A stretch of DNA of 64,000 nt from an uncultured Prevotella sp. (GTDB taxonomy: Bacteria; Bacteroidota; Bacteroidia; Bacteroidales; Bacteroidaceae), in the NCBI GenBank assembly GCA_946404405.1, contig CAMJDL010000009.1, positions 30,405 through 94,404 on the forward strand, written 5' to 3'. Of the stretch, positions 32,223 to 41,217 are shown in pieces. A program made the translations under genes and the position numbers. Position 1 is the first letter of the stretch, and each line of letters begins with the position of its first letter. The notes under the pieces were generated by a model. That model was not told the DNA's origin and searched no databases. It saw only the letters and a list, made by a program, of their open reading frames with translations.

Positions 32223-34126
32223 CGCTTGGTGGCCTTGATAAAGTAGATAATCAGAAGGATGTATGCTACTAACGATGCGAGTTCAGACAGCGGATTTGCC
32301 CACCATGCACTATAGTCGAACGAGATACCGCCAAAGCGAAGCAATGCACTCACGACACCCATCAGGGCACCACCAGCAATGAATCCAGAGGCGATGAGGT
32401 TGCCATGTTCGCCACGTTCCTTGTTGACTGTCTCATCCTTCGAACGACTGGCAACATACCAGTTGATGGCACCACCGATGACCAGCGGCACGTTGAGTTC
32501 CATGGGGATGAACATACCTAAGGCAAAGGCCAGGGCAGGAACCTTACACAGCGTCAGCACAATGGCGATAACGGCTCCAATGGCGTATAGTGCCCAAGGT
32601 GCACCCACTCCGTTCATCAGTGGATCGATGACTGCCGCCATAGCGTTGGCCTGCGGAGCAGCCAATGCGCCAGAGGCAAAGCCGTAGGTCTCGTTCAGCA
32701 GCATCATAACACCACCTACAGTTGCAGCGCTGACTAGTGTTCCCAGAAACTTCCATGTCTGCTGTTTGCGAGGCTGTGTACCACACCAGTAACCAATTTT
32801 CAGGTCGGTAATAAACGAGCCTGCCATCGAGAGGGCCGTACATACCACACCGCCCATAATGAGCGCAGCAACCATGCCGCCTGTACCCTTCAGACCTACT
32901 GCTACCATCACGACAGAAGCTAAAATCAGCGTCATCAGCGTCATACCCGATACGGGGTTCGAGCCCACGATAGCAATAGCGTTGGCAGCTACAGTCGTAA
33001 AGAGGAAGGCTATGACGGCAGTCAAAATAATAGCTACCGCAGCAAACAGCAGATTGCCGTCCATCACGCCAAACCAGAAGAATAGGAAGGTGAGGATGAG
33101 GGTGACTATTGAGGCGATAGCGATAAAACGGAAGGGCAGGTCTTGTTGAGTTTGCTGCGACTCTGTCGCAGCTCCAGCCTTCGTCGCCAGTCCTACAGCA
33201 CTCTTAATGACGCCCCACGACTTGATGATACCAATAATACCCGCCATAGCGATAGCACCAATACCTATGGACTTGCCATAAGAAGTAAAGATTTGCTCAG
33301 GCGACATATCGCCAACAGCAGTCGTAATGGCGGGATTCCATTGATTCATGACGGTATCTGAGAACAGCAAAGCCATACCAGGTACCACGAGCCACCAGAC
33401 GAATAGCGATCCCAGCGTGATGATTAGGGCATAGCGGAAACCAATGATATAACCCAGGCCCAATACGGCTGCACCGGTATTGTTCTTAAACACCAGCTTC
33501 GCCTTTTCCGCCAAGTCATCGCCATACGGAATCATCCGGCTCGTCACGTTCTCGTTCCACCAACCGAAGGTCGCCACGATAAAGTCGTAGAGGCCGCCCA
33601 CAAGGCCAGCGATAAGGAGGGGCTTTGCCTGGGAGGAAGCGGAACCACCCGACGGAGATCCGTCGGGCACAGTGGTTTCAGAGGCGCCGCTTTTTAGCAC
33701 CTGCGTCGTAGCTGTTGCCTCTGGGAACGGGAATTGCTCCTGCGGGGCCTCGACAAAATAGCGACGGAAGGGTATCAGGAACAGAATGCCAAGCACACCG
33801 CCTAACAGCGAAGCGATGAAAATCTTCAGAAAGTCGGCACTCATCTCTGGATACTTCGCCTGCAGGATGTAGATAGCTGGCAGGGTAAAAATGGCACCAG
33901 CGACTACAGCACCAGAACAGGCACCAATACTTTGGATAATGACATTTTCGCGTAAGGCATTGCTACGCTTGGCAGCGGCAGAGACGCCTACAGCGATGAT
34001 TGCAATGGGAATGGCAGCTTCGAACACCTGACCGACCTTCAGTCCCAGGTAGGCAGCTGCTGCAGAAAACAGGACAGCCATGAGGACACCCCATGTCACT
34101 GACCAAAAGTTAACCTCGTTTTTCAT
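32219..34126 (-). CDS. OPT-family oligopeptide/metal-chelate transporter
   Basis: A 635-residue inner-membrane transporter with about 14-16 hydrophobic segments, including VTWGVLMAVLFSAAAAYLGLKVGQ at the start and repeated Gly-rich helices. The OPT family moves peptides or siderophore-like chelates with protons. A loop around residues 140-165 (SGASETTVPDGSPSGGSASS) is encoded by a hairpin repeat (33641-33679) and looks inserted. It sits between an aminotransferase gene (2-bp gap) and GH28, so a role in uptake of peptides is possible, but the link with pectin enzymes is unclear. Confidence 0.88.
   Translation of the reverse strand: MKNEVNFWSVTWGVLMAVLFSAAAAYLGLKVGQVFEAAIPIAIIAVGVSAAAKRSNALRENVIIQSIGACSGAVVAGAIFTLPAIYILQAKYPEMSADFLKIFIASLLGGVLGILFLIPFRRYFVEAPQEQFPFPEATATTQVLKSGASETTVPDGSPSGGSASSQAKPLLIAGLVGGLYDFIVATFGWWNENVTSRMIPYGDDLAEKAKLVFKNNTGAAVLGLGYIIGFRYALIITLGSLFVWWLVVPGMALLFSDTVMNQWNPAITTAVGDMSPEQIFTSYGKSIGIGAIAMAGIIGIIKSWGVIKSAVGLATKAGAATESQQTQQDLPFRFIAIASIVTLILTFLFFWFGVMDGNLLFAAVAIILTAVIAFLFTTVAANAIAIVGSNPVSGMTLMTLILASVVMVAVGLKGTGGMVAALIMGGVVCTALSMAGSFITDLKIGYWCGTQPRKQQTWKFLGTLVSAATVGGVMMLLNETYGFASGALAAPQANAMAAVIDPLMNGVGAPWALYAIGAVIAIVLTLCKVPALAFALGMFIPMELNVPLVIGGAINWYVASRSKDETVNKERGEHGNLIASGFIAGGALMGVVSALLRFGGISFDYSAWWANPLSELASLVAYILLIIYFIKATKR
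33641..33679. repeat. Hairpin element inside the OPT gene
   Basis: CCCGACGGA (33648-33656), GA, TCCGTCGGG (33659-33667), bounded by GGAACCAC and GTGGTTTC, giving an interrupted 17-bp stem. Read in frame. Confidence 0.75.
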
Positions 34127-34128
34127 AT

Positions 34129-35280
34129 TTATATTACTTTTTTAATTCTTTCAAGTGCTTCCATCAGTAGATTGCGGGGGCAAGCCAGATTAACACGCAG
34201 ATAGCCCTCGCCACTTTGGGGACCATACATCGTGCCAGGGTTTAGCCAGACCTTTGCTTTCTTAAGGATGTGGTCACAATAGGTTGCAACTGAATCGCAA
34301 CACACAGAAACATCTACCCATACCAAGTACGTTCCTTCTAAAGGCATAATTTTCCATTGGGGCAGATGCTGTGCGACAAAATCGCACAGAACTGTGTAAT
34401 TGTCCCAAAGATACAGGTTGAGCGCATCAATCCAGTCCTCGCTATCGTTATAGGCCGCCTTCACCGCTTCAGGGGCAAAGGGATTCACGTCGCACACCTC
34501 ATTAATATTAATGGCACGGTCTAAGCGACGACGGGTTGCCGCATCCTGACAGATGATGTTTGCCATCATGAGGCCTGCAATGTTAAACGACTTCGAGGGC
34601 GAATTAAGAATGATGGCATCAGCATCGACCGTTCCCATCGGACAGAACGTGTTACCAGGCATGATGAGTTCGCAATGAATCTCATCGGAAACGATACGCA
34701 CGTGGTGCTGATGGCAGATGTCGCGCATTCGTTCCAATTCTTCACGAGACCAAACGCGTCCTGTGGGATTGTGAGGATTGCAGAGCAGGAAAACGGTCGT
34801 TTTCTCGTCTGCACATTGGGTTTCGAAGGATTCCCAATCGACTTCAAAGCGGTTGTTGCTGCGGCAAAACCGCAGCACACACTCAGCTACTTCGCAGCCA
34901 TTGTTCTTAATGCTGGAGAAGAAGCAGTTGTAATCGGGAGAGAGGATGAGCACCTTTTCGCCAGGCATCGTCAGGGCCTTGATGGCTACTGACATAGCAG
35001 GAACTACCCCAATGGTATAGAGTATCCATTCACGCTGGATAGTCCACTGGTGGCGACGCTTAAACCACGAGATGACAGCGTCGTAGTAGTCGTCTTGTAC
35101 GTAGGTATAACCAAAGATAGGGTGCTCGGCACGACGTCGGATGGCCTCCTGAATGGCAGGAGCCACAGCAAAGTCCATGTCAGCGACCCAAAGGGGAATG
35201 ACATCTTTGTCTGTGCATTCATCCCACTTGACGCAGCCAGTATTCCTGCGTTCTACGTTTGCACCGAAATTGTATTTCAT
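34129..35280 (-). CDS. PLP-dependent C-S lyase / aminotransferase (MalY/PatB type)
   Basis: A 383-residue fold-type I PLP enzyme. The ATG at 35280 overlaps the stop of the DUF3737 gene (ATGA), which decides the start against an ATG seven codons earlier. VIPLWVADMDFAVAPAIQEAI is the PatB/MalY signature; the PLP Lys is in NSPSKSFNIAG; FLLCNPHNPTGRVW and DEIHCELI complete the site. These enzymes split cystathionine or other C-S conjugates, or transaminate. A hairpin element (34858-34876) encodes part of LRFCRSNNR, where relatives have a plain loop. Confidence 0.9.
   Translation of the reverse strand: MKYNFGANVERRNTGCVKWDECTDKDVIPLWVADMDFAVAPAIQEAIRRRAEHPIFGYTYVQDDYYDAVISWFKRRHQWTIQREWILYTIGVVPAMSVAIKALTMPGEKVLILSPDYNCFFSSIKNNGCEVAECVLRFCRSNNRFEVDWESFETQCADEKTTVFLLCNPHNPTGRVWSREELERMRDICHQHHVRIVSDEIHCELIMPGNTFCPMGTVDADAIILNSPSKSFNIAGLMMANIICQDAATRRRLDRAININEVCDVNPFAPEAVKAAYNDSEDWIDALNLYLWDNYTVLCDFVAQHLPQWKIMPLEGTYLVWVDVSVCCDSVATYCDHILKKAKVWLNPGTMYGPQSGEGYLRVNLACPRNLLMEALERIKKVI
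34858..34876. repeat. Palindromic element inside the aminotransferase gene
   Basis: GCTGCGGCAAAACCGCAGC, a perfect 7-bp-arm hairpin sharing GCGGCAAAACCGC with 29827-29847 in GH43, but read in a different frame. Confidence 0.88.
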
Positions 35281-36122
35281 TTCCTTGTCTCTATTACGCA
35301 ATCATTTGGCTGCCGTACGTTTTCATCAATCGTGATACTACCAATGCTATCAGCAACAATGTGTCCACTGGTAGGATTCTTGATGTTCTCGATATGTCCG
35401 CAGATATCAGCCTGGACAGTAGAATATTCGAATACACGATCGCAAGCCTTATCGAATGTACAATTCTCAAGCACCAGATTCTGCGTGTAGCACAATAGCT
35501 GTTCGCCAGCTAAATGACAGTTTACTAATCGTACGTTTTTGGAGTGCCAGCCCAAATACTCGCCATCCAAGTCTGAGTCGTATACCGTCACATTCTCGCA
35601 TTCCCAGAAAGAATCCTTCGTCAGTATCTTGGCATTGTGCACCTCTACATTCTTACAATACTGGAACACATATTTTGCGTCACTGTTCAGCCCATCGACA
35701 TAGATGTTTTCGCTGAACATGAAAGGATAAGTACCTCCATGAAGCGTGACGTTCTTCAGTTTCAAACCATTGATTTTCCAGAAAGTCTCATCAGCATCGG
35801 TGATGTTTACATCCTCCAATTCCAAATTCTTCATCTCACGGAAGAACTTCGGGCCGTCTATGCGGCAACGACGCATCACCATATCGTTGGAGTACCAGAT
35901 GGCTGAACGTGAGCCAACGGCAAAATAGCAGTCCTCGATAAGTGCTCCATCCACATGCCACCAAGGATATTTGCCATAGAAGCGACTATTGCTGCACTCC
36001 ATGTTTTGGCATTGTTTGATACCACTCTCACCATCCGTAATGATGATATTTTCCAATCTCAGGTCGTGAGTGGCAAAAAGAGGGCGTTCACCTCCAAATT
36101 CTTTGTCCTTTATCAGTTCCAT
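35277..36122 (-). CDS. DUF3737 right-handed beta-helix protein
   Basis: A 281-residue protein without a signal peptide. It is a run of short repeats of the type N..V.D (LENIIITDGESGIKQCQNM, LELEDVNITDADETFWKINGL, VRLVNCHLAGEQLLCYTQNL) that predicts a right-handed parallel beta-helix, matching DUF3737. No catalytic site is known. In many genomes this family is next to a PatB-type aminotransferase, as here, where the two genes overlap by one base pair pattern ATGA. It is the first gene of the five-gene operon ending with GH43. Confidence 0.85.
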   Translation of the reverse strand: MELIKDKEFGGERPLFATHDLRLENIIITDGESGIKQCQNMECSNSRFYGKYPWWHVDGALIEDCYFAVGSRSAIWYSNDMVMRRCRIDGPKFFREMKNLELEDVNITDADETFWKINGLKLKNVTLHGGTYPFMFSENIYVDGLNSDAKYVFQYCKNVEVHNAKILTKDSFWECENVTVYDSDLDGEYLGWHSKNVRLVNCHLAGEQLLCYTQNLVLENCTFDKACDRVFEYSTVQADICGHIENIKNPTSGHIVADSIGSITIDENVRQPNDCVIETRK

Positions 36123-36145
36123 ACGTTAATATTTATTAGTGGGTG

Positions 36146-36175
36146 CAAAGATACGAATTTTTTTTCGTAATTTTG
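36146..36175. promoter_or_regulatory. Divergent -7 elements for DUF3737 and miaB
   Basis: TATCTTTG on the minus strand (36153-36146) and TAATTTTG on the plus strand (36168-36175). Neither has a clear -33 TTTG. Confidence 0.65.
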
Positions 36176-36197
36176 CAGCCAAATAATAAAAATAAGA

Positions 36198-37526
36198 ATG
36201 AAGAAGTTATATATAGAGACTTATGGTTGTCAGATGAATGTGGCCGATTCTGAGGTTGTGGCTAGCGTTATGCAGATGGCTGGCTATGAATCTACAGAGT
36301 CGCTGGACGAGGCTGATGCCGTGTTTCTGAACACCTGTTCTGTGCGTGACAATGCTGAACAGAAGATTTTTCACCGTTTGGATGCTTTGGATGCTATAAA
36401 GCGTAAGCGTCCTTTGATTATTGGCGTGTTGGGCTGTATGGCAGAACGTGTTAAAGATGACCTGCTGGAAAACCATCATGCTGACCTTGTGGCCGGTCCT
36501 GATGCCTATCTCTCATTACCTGATTTGATAGCACAGGCAGAGACAGGTCATAAGGCCATGAATATTGAACTGAGTACCAGCGAGACCTATAAGGATGTGG
36601 TGCCCCAGCGCCTGCATGGTGCCAAGATAGGTGGTTTCGTTAGCATTATGCGTGGCTGCAATAATTTCTGCCACTACTGTATTGTGCCTTATACTCGTGG
36701 TCGTGAGCGTAGTCGCGATGTAGAGAGTATACTACGAGAGGTGCGTGACTTGCGCGATAGAGGTTTCAAGGAGGTGACGCTTCTGGGACAGAATGTGAAT
36801 TCTTATTTAATTAGGAATGAGGAATTAGGAATTAGAAATTATGATTACTCTTTCCCACAATTATTGCGTCGTGTAGCTGAGGAAGCACCAGAAATGAGGG
36901 TGAGGTTTACCACGAGTCATCCGAAGGATATGAGTGATGAGACCTTGCATGTCATTGCTGAGATGCCTAACGTCTGCAAACATATCCATCTGCCTGTTCA
37001 GAGCGGAAGTGACCGTATTCTCAAACTCATGAATCGTAAGTATACGCGTGAGTGGTATATGGGACGTGTTGAGGCCATCCGTCGTATTATTCCTGACTGC
37101 GGGCTTTCAACGGATATCTTTGTGGGGTATCATAGCGAGACGGAGGAAGACCATCAGCTCTCATTAAGTCTGATGCGTGAGGTGGGCTATGATTCTGCCT
37201 TTATGTTCAAATACTCTGAGCGCCCTGGTACTTATGCATCCAAGCATTTGCCTGATGATGTGCCTGAAGAAGAGAAGATTCGTCGACTGAACGAGTTGAT
37301 TGCATTGCAGACAGAAATCTCTGCCCGGCAAAACAAGAAGGACGAGGGCAAGGAGTTTGATGTGCTGATTGAAGGTTTTTCCAAACGTAGTCGTGAACAG
37401 CTGATGGGACGTACGGAGCAGAACAAAGCTGTGGTGATGCCTAAGGCAGGTCATCATATTGGAGAGACTGTCAAAGTGCGTATCACGGGTAGTACAAGTG
37501 CAACATTATTAGGAGAGATAGTATGA
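36198..37526 (+). CDS. miaB: tRNA-2-methylthio-N6-dimethylallyladenosine synthase
   Basis: A 442-residue radical-SAM methylthiotransferase that modifies A37 of tRNAs reading UNN codons. The N-terminal cluster cysteines are in YGCQMN, NTCSVRD and LGCMAER; the radical-SAM triad is CNNFCHYC; a TRAM domain covers the last 65 residues. Between GQNVNSY and the conserved FPQLLRRVAEEAP, residues LIRNEELGIRNYDY are encoded by a period-7 tract (36809-36843), so the loop appears to be an insertion. The stop overlaps the next start (ATGA). Confidence 0.96.
   Translation: MKKLYIETYGCQMNVADSEVVASVMQMAGYESTESLDEADAVFLNTCSVRDNAEQKIFHRLDALDAIKRKRPLIIGVLGCMAERVKDDLLENHHADLVAGPDAYLSLPDLIAQAETGHKAMNIELSTSETYKDVVPQRLHGAKIGGFVSIMRGCNNFCHYCIVPYTRGRERSRDVESILREVRDLRDRGFKEVTLLGQNVNSYLIRNEELGIRNYDYSFPQLLRRVAEEAPEMRVRFTTSHPKDMSDETLHVIAEMPNVCKHIHLPVQSGSDRILKLMNRKYTREWYMGRVEAIRRIIPDCGLSTDIFVGYHSETEEDHQLSLSLMREVGYDSAFMFKYSERPGTYASKHLPDDVPEEEKIRRLNELIALQTEISARQNKKDEGKEFDVLIEGFSKRSREQLMGRTEQNKAVVMPKAGHHIGETVKVRITGSTSATLLGEIV
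36809..36843. repeat. Period-7 tract inside miaB
   Basis: AATTAGG, AATGAGG, AATTAGG, AATTAGA, AATTATG: five heptamers read in frame between the radical-SAM core strands. Confidence 0.88.
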
Positions 37527-39352
37527 AGGAATTCTTAAATATCCTGAGGCGTTTTGTTCCGCCTTACAAGAAATATCTGGTGTTGTCGATAGTCTTCAAC
37601 ATCCTATCGGCCATACTCAACATCTTCTCTTTTGCAGCATTAATTCCTATTCTGCAGATACTTTTCCAAACCAGTGATGCAGAAACAGCAACCAGCTATA
37701 TGGCGTGGGATTGGGGAAATGTTCAGGAAGTGTTGATGAATAACATGAACTATTATGTCAACGGACTGATAGCTGATTATGGTCAGACTACGACACTATT
37801 GTTGATTGGTATATTTCTTGGCGTGACCACCTTCCTCAAGACGGGTGCCTATTTCCTCAGCGCAGCAACGATTATTCCTATTCGTACTGGTGTGGTACGC
37901 GATATCCGTAATCAGTTGTACCAGAAGATAACATCTCTGCCTCTTGGCTTCTTCTCTGAAGAACGTAAGGGTGACATCATTGCCCGTATGAGTGGTGATG
38001 TTCAGGAGATAGAAAACTCCATTATGTCGAGTCTAGAGATGCTGTTCAAGAATCCTATTCTGATTATCTCTTACTTTGCTGCTTTGATTTTTATATCTTG
38101 GCAGTTGACGCTTTTTACGCTGATCATCGTACCTGTCATGGGCTGGTTTATGGGCTATGTCGGACGCAGACTTAAGCAAGACTCTATCAAGGCCCAATCG
38201 TTGTGGAGCGATACGATGAGTCAGGTTGAAGAGACTTTGGGCGGTTTGCGTATCATCAAGGCGTTCTGTGCTGAGGGCAAGATGAACCGACGCTTCGACA
38301 ACATCAATTCAGCCTATCGCGACGATATCATGCGAGTCAATATCCGCCAGTCGTCAGCCCACCCTATGAGTGAGTTCTTAGGTACCATACTGATTGTCAT
38401 CGTGCTGTGGTTTGGTGGTGTGCTGGTACTGAACTATCAGGCCCTCTCAGGACCAATCTTTATCTATTATATGGTGATGCTCTACTCTATCATCAATCCC
38501 TTGAAAGACTTCTCGAAAGCAGGTTACAACATTCCTAAGGGTTTGGCTTCTATGGAACGTGTGGATAAGATTCTGCTGGCTGAGAATACCATCAAGGAAG
38601 CGCCCAACCCCAAGCATATTGCTTCGTTCGAACATCAGATAGAGTTCCGCAATGTGTCGTTCCGCTATGCTGACCAATGGATTCTGAAAGACATCAATCT
38701 GACGATTCCCAAAGGCAAGACCATTGCCATTGTTGGACAGTCTGGTAGTGGCAAGTCGACAATGGTAGACTTGATTCCTCGCTATTACGATGTGCAGGAG
38801 GGTGAGGTGTTGATTGACGGTATCAATGTGAAGGATTTAGGTATATTTGACCTGCGCCAATTGATTGGTAATGTGAATCAAGAGGCCATTCTGTTTAACG
38901 ACTCGTTCCGCAACAACATCTCGTTTGGTGTTGACAATGCTACTGACGAGCAGATTGCTGAGGCTGCCAAGATAGCCAATGCCTACGACTTCATTATGCA
39001 GTCGGAGCACCAGTTCGAGACCAATATCGGTGATCGAGGCGGACGTCTTTCTGGTGGTCAGCGTCAGCGTGTATCGATAGCTCGTGCCATCCTGAAGAAT
39101 CCTCCCATCTTGATTCTCGATGAGGCAACCAGTGCCCTTGATACGGAGAGTGAACGCCTGGTGCAGGATGCGCTTGAACGACTGATGAAGACACGCACAA
39201 CGGTAGCTATTGCCCACCGTTTGTCAACCATCAAGAATGCAGACGAGATTTGTGTGTTACACGAAGGACGCATCGTGGAGCGAGGCACCCATGAGGAATT
39301 GCTTTCCATCGATGGCTATTACAAGAAGTTGAACGATATGCAGTCGTTATGA
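37523..39352 (+). CDS. ABC exporter, MsbA-like half-transporter
   Basis: A 609-residue protein with six membrane helices in the first 330 residues and an ATPase domain at the C-terminus: Walker A GQSGSGKST, Q-loop in IGNVNQEAILF, signature LSGGQRQRVSIARAIL, Walker B ILILDEATSALD, His switch AIAHRLSTI. This is the lipid/peptide exporter type, and the surrounding envelope genes favour flipping of lipid A or another glycolipid. It overlaps miaB upstream and the sulfatase gene downstream by ATGA junctions. Confidence 0.92.
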   Translation: MKEFLNILRRFVPPYKKYLVLSIVFNILSAILNIFSFAALIPILQILFQTSDAETATSYMAWDWGNVQEVLMNNMNYYVNGLIADYGQTTTLLLIGIFLGVTTFLKTGAYFLSAATIIPIRTGVVRDIRNQLYQKITSLPLGFFSEERKGDIIARMSGDVQEIENSIMSSLEMLFKNPILIISYFAALIFISWQLTLFTLIIVPVMGWFMGYVGRRLKQDSIKAQSLWSDTMSQVEETLGGLRIIKAFCAEGKMNRRFDNINSAYRDDIMRVNIRQSSAHPMSEFLGTILIVIVLWFGGVLVLNYQALSGPIFIYYMVMLYSIINPLKDFSKAGYNIPKGLASMERVDKILLAENTIKEAPNPKHIASFEHQIEFRNVSFRYADQWILKDINLTIPKGKTIAIVGQSGSGKSTMVDLIPRYYDVQEGEVLIDGINVKDLGIFDLRQLIGNVNQEAILFNDSFRNNISFGVDNATDEQIAEAAKIANAYDFIMQSEHQFETNIGDRGGRLSGGQRQRVSIARAILKNPPILILDEATSALDTESERLVQDALERLMKTRTTVAIAHRLSTIKNADEICVLHEGRIVERGTHEELLSIDGYYKKLNDMQSL

Positions 39353-41217
39353 AACAACGGGCGTTGTATCTCATAGAGACCTATTTGCTGACGGTACTGA
39401 TATTCATCATTGCCAAGTTGGTGTTCATGCTGTGCAATCAGGATGGACACCAGTTTGCTGTTGGTGATGTCTTGGATGTCGTCATTCATGGTCTCACGCT
39501 CGATTTCAGCACAGCGCTCTATTTCGCGATACTCCCCTTCCTCGTCATTTTTGTCAGTATCTATTGGTATAAAAAGGTTATACTCATCAATATCCTGCGT
39601 GTCTACTATATCCTTATTGCTATTGCCTTTGCATTGGCTTTTGTGGCAGACACCAGCCTCTATGAGTTTTGGCAGTTTAAGCTCGACGCTTCCTGCTTGC
39701 AGTATCTGGAAACACCTACTGAAGCGATGGCAAGTGTCAGCTGGGTTTATATTGCCATAAGGGTTGTAATATTCTTGTTGGTAACGCTGTTGATGTATAA
39801 AGCCTACTTGCTGACAGTCCGACGCCTTCGGACTCACAGTCCGCAGGCGTCGGACTGGAAGTCCGCAGCCTTCGGACTATTAGCGTTCTTGGTATCTATT
39901 CCGCTTTTCGTCATTGGCATTCGTGGAGGCTTGGGTGAATCGACGACAAACATCGGACAGGTGTACTATTCAAGTCGTCAGTTCTTGAATCATTCTGCTG
40001 TTAATCCTGTGTTCAGCTTTCTGGCTTCCTTAGAAAAGAATAGCAGTTCTGTTCCTGAGTATAAGTTCATGGAAGAAGACGAGCGGGCACGATTGATGGC
40101 TCATATTTATCCTACCAAGAGTGTTGATTCAGATACACTGCTACGCACAAAAACACCTAATGTTGTCATCATACTCTTGGAGAGTTGTGGTGGTATCTTT
40201 ACTGAGGATATCGGTGGACGCAAGGATATCATGCCAAACCTGAACCGTTATGTGCATGAAGGCATCTATTTCTCGCAGTTCTATGCCAATTCATATCGTA
40301 CCGATCGTGGTACGCTGTGTACTTTGAGCGGATATCCTTCTTTTCCCAAATCATCAGTGATGAAGATGCCTGCTAAGACGCGTTTCCTTCCTGGCATTGC
40401 CAAATCTCTGCGTGATGTAGGCTATCAGACAAGCTATATCTATGGAGGCGATATCAATTTCACCAACATGCGTAGCTATCTGATGACGACAGGCTTCGAC
40501 CAATTGCATTGGCAAAAGGACTATACGCTGGAAGAGCAGCGTAGTGCTAATTGGGGCGTGCGTGACGATATTACCTTTGCTACACTTTACGAACAGATTG
40601 CGCATTTCAAATCTGATGAGCATTATCTCATTGGTTATTCTACGCTCTCCAGTCATGAGCCTTGGGATGTTCCTACCCATGAGTTGAAGGAAGAAATACC
40701 CAATGCCTTTAATTATTTGGACCAGTGTATCGGTACTTTCATTGAGAAAGTCAGAAAGACGCCTCAATGGGATAATCTGTTGGTCGTGTTACTGCCAGAC
40801 CACGGCTTTACATATTTTGGCGTTGGCGAAGAACATGAGATGCATGACCATGTGCCTATGCTATGGTTGGGTGGAGCCGTTAAGGAACCTCGTCGCATAG
40901 ACGTGTTGTGTAACCAAACGGATCTGCCAGCAACGTTACTTGGTCAGTTAGGTCTTCCTCATGACGACTTCCTTTTCAGTCGTGACATAATGAGTTGCAA
41001 CTATACCTATCCTTTTGCAGTTCATACCTATAATAATGGTATTACGATGAAGGATAGTACAGGTTTTGCCGTCTATGACCTGAATGCCAATCGCATCATT
41101 GTTGACAAGAGCACAAATAGTCAAACATTGATTAGAAAAGGTATGGCGATATTGCAGACAGCATCGGAACACATCAATAGTTTAGGTACAAATAATCAGC
41201 ATGATACAGTTCAATAA
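39349..41217 (+). CDS. LtaS-type membrane sulfatase/phosphotransferase 1
   Basis: A 622-residue protein with about five membrane helices in the first 200 residues and an extracellular alkaline-phosphatase-fold domain. Key residues: VVIILLESCGG, nucleophile Thr in SYRTDRGTLCTLSG, and DHGFTYFG near the metal site. The family transfers phosphoglycerol or phosphoethanolamine-like groups from phospholipids to glycans or lipids. Residues about 156-177 in a membrane-proximal loop are encoded by a three-unit 22-nt palindrome array (66 bp, 22 codons). It overlaps the next gene by 17 bp. Confidence 0.88.
   Translation: MKQRALYLIETYLLTVLIFIIAKLVFMLCNQDGHQFAVGDVLDVVIHGLTLDFSTALYFAILPFLVIFVSIYWYKKVILINILRVYYILIAIAFALAFVADTSLYEFWQFKLDASCLQYLETPTEAMASVSWVYIAIRVVIFLLVTLLMYKAYLLTVRRLRTHSPQASDWKSAAFGLLAFLVSIPLFVIGIRGGLGESTTNIGQVYYSSRQFLNHSAVNPVFSFLASLEKNSSSVPEYKFMEEDERARLMAHIYPTKSVDSDTLLRTKTPNVVIILLESCGGIFTEDIGGRKDIMPNLNRYVHEGIYFSQFYANSYRTDRGTLCTLSGYPSFPKSSVMKMPAKTRFLPGIAKSLRDVGYQTSYIYGGDINFTNMRSYLMTTGFDQLHWQKDYTLEEQRSANWGVRDDITFATLYEQIAHFKSDEHYLIGYSTLSSHEPWDVPTHELKEEIPNAFNYLDQCIGTFIEKVRKTPQWDNLLVVLLPDHGFTYFGVGEEHEMHDHVPMLWLGGAVKEPRRIDVLCNQTDLPATLLGQLGLPHDDFLFSRDIMSCNYTYPFAVHTYNNGITMKDSTGFAVYDLNANRIIVDKSTNSQTLIRKGMAILQTASEHINSLGTNNQHDTVQ
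39815..39878. repeat. Three-unit 22-nt palindrome array inside a coding sequence
   Basis: Nineteen-base palindromes at 39816-39834 (AGTCCGACGCCTTCGGACT), 39838-39856 (AGTCCGCAGGCGTCGGACT) and 39860-39878 (AGTCCGCAGCCTTCGGACT), exactly 22 bp apart. The first and second are near reverse complements. Confidence 0.92.
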
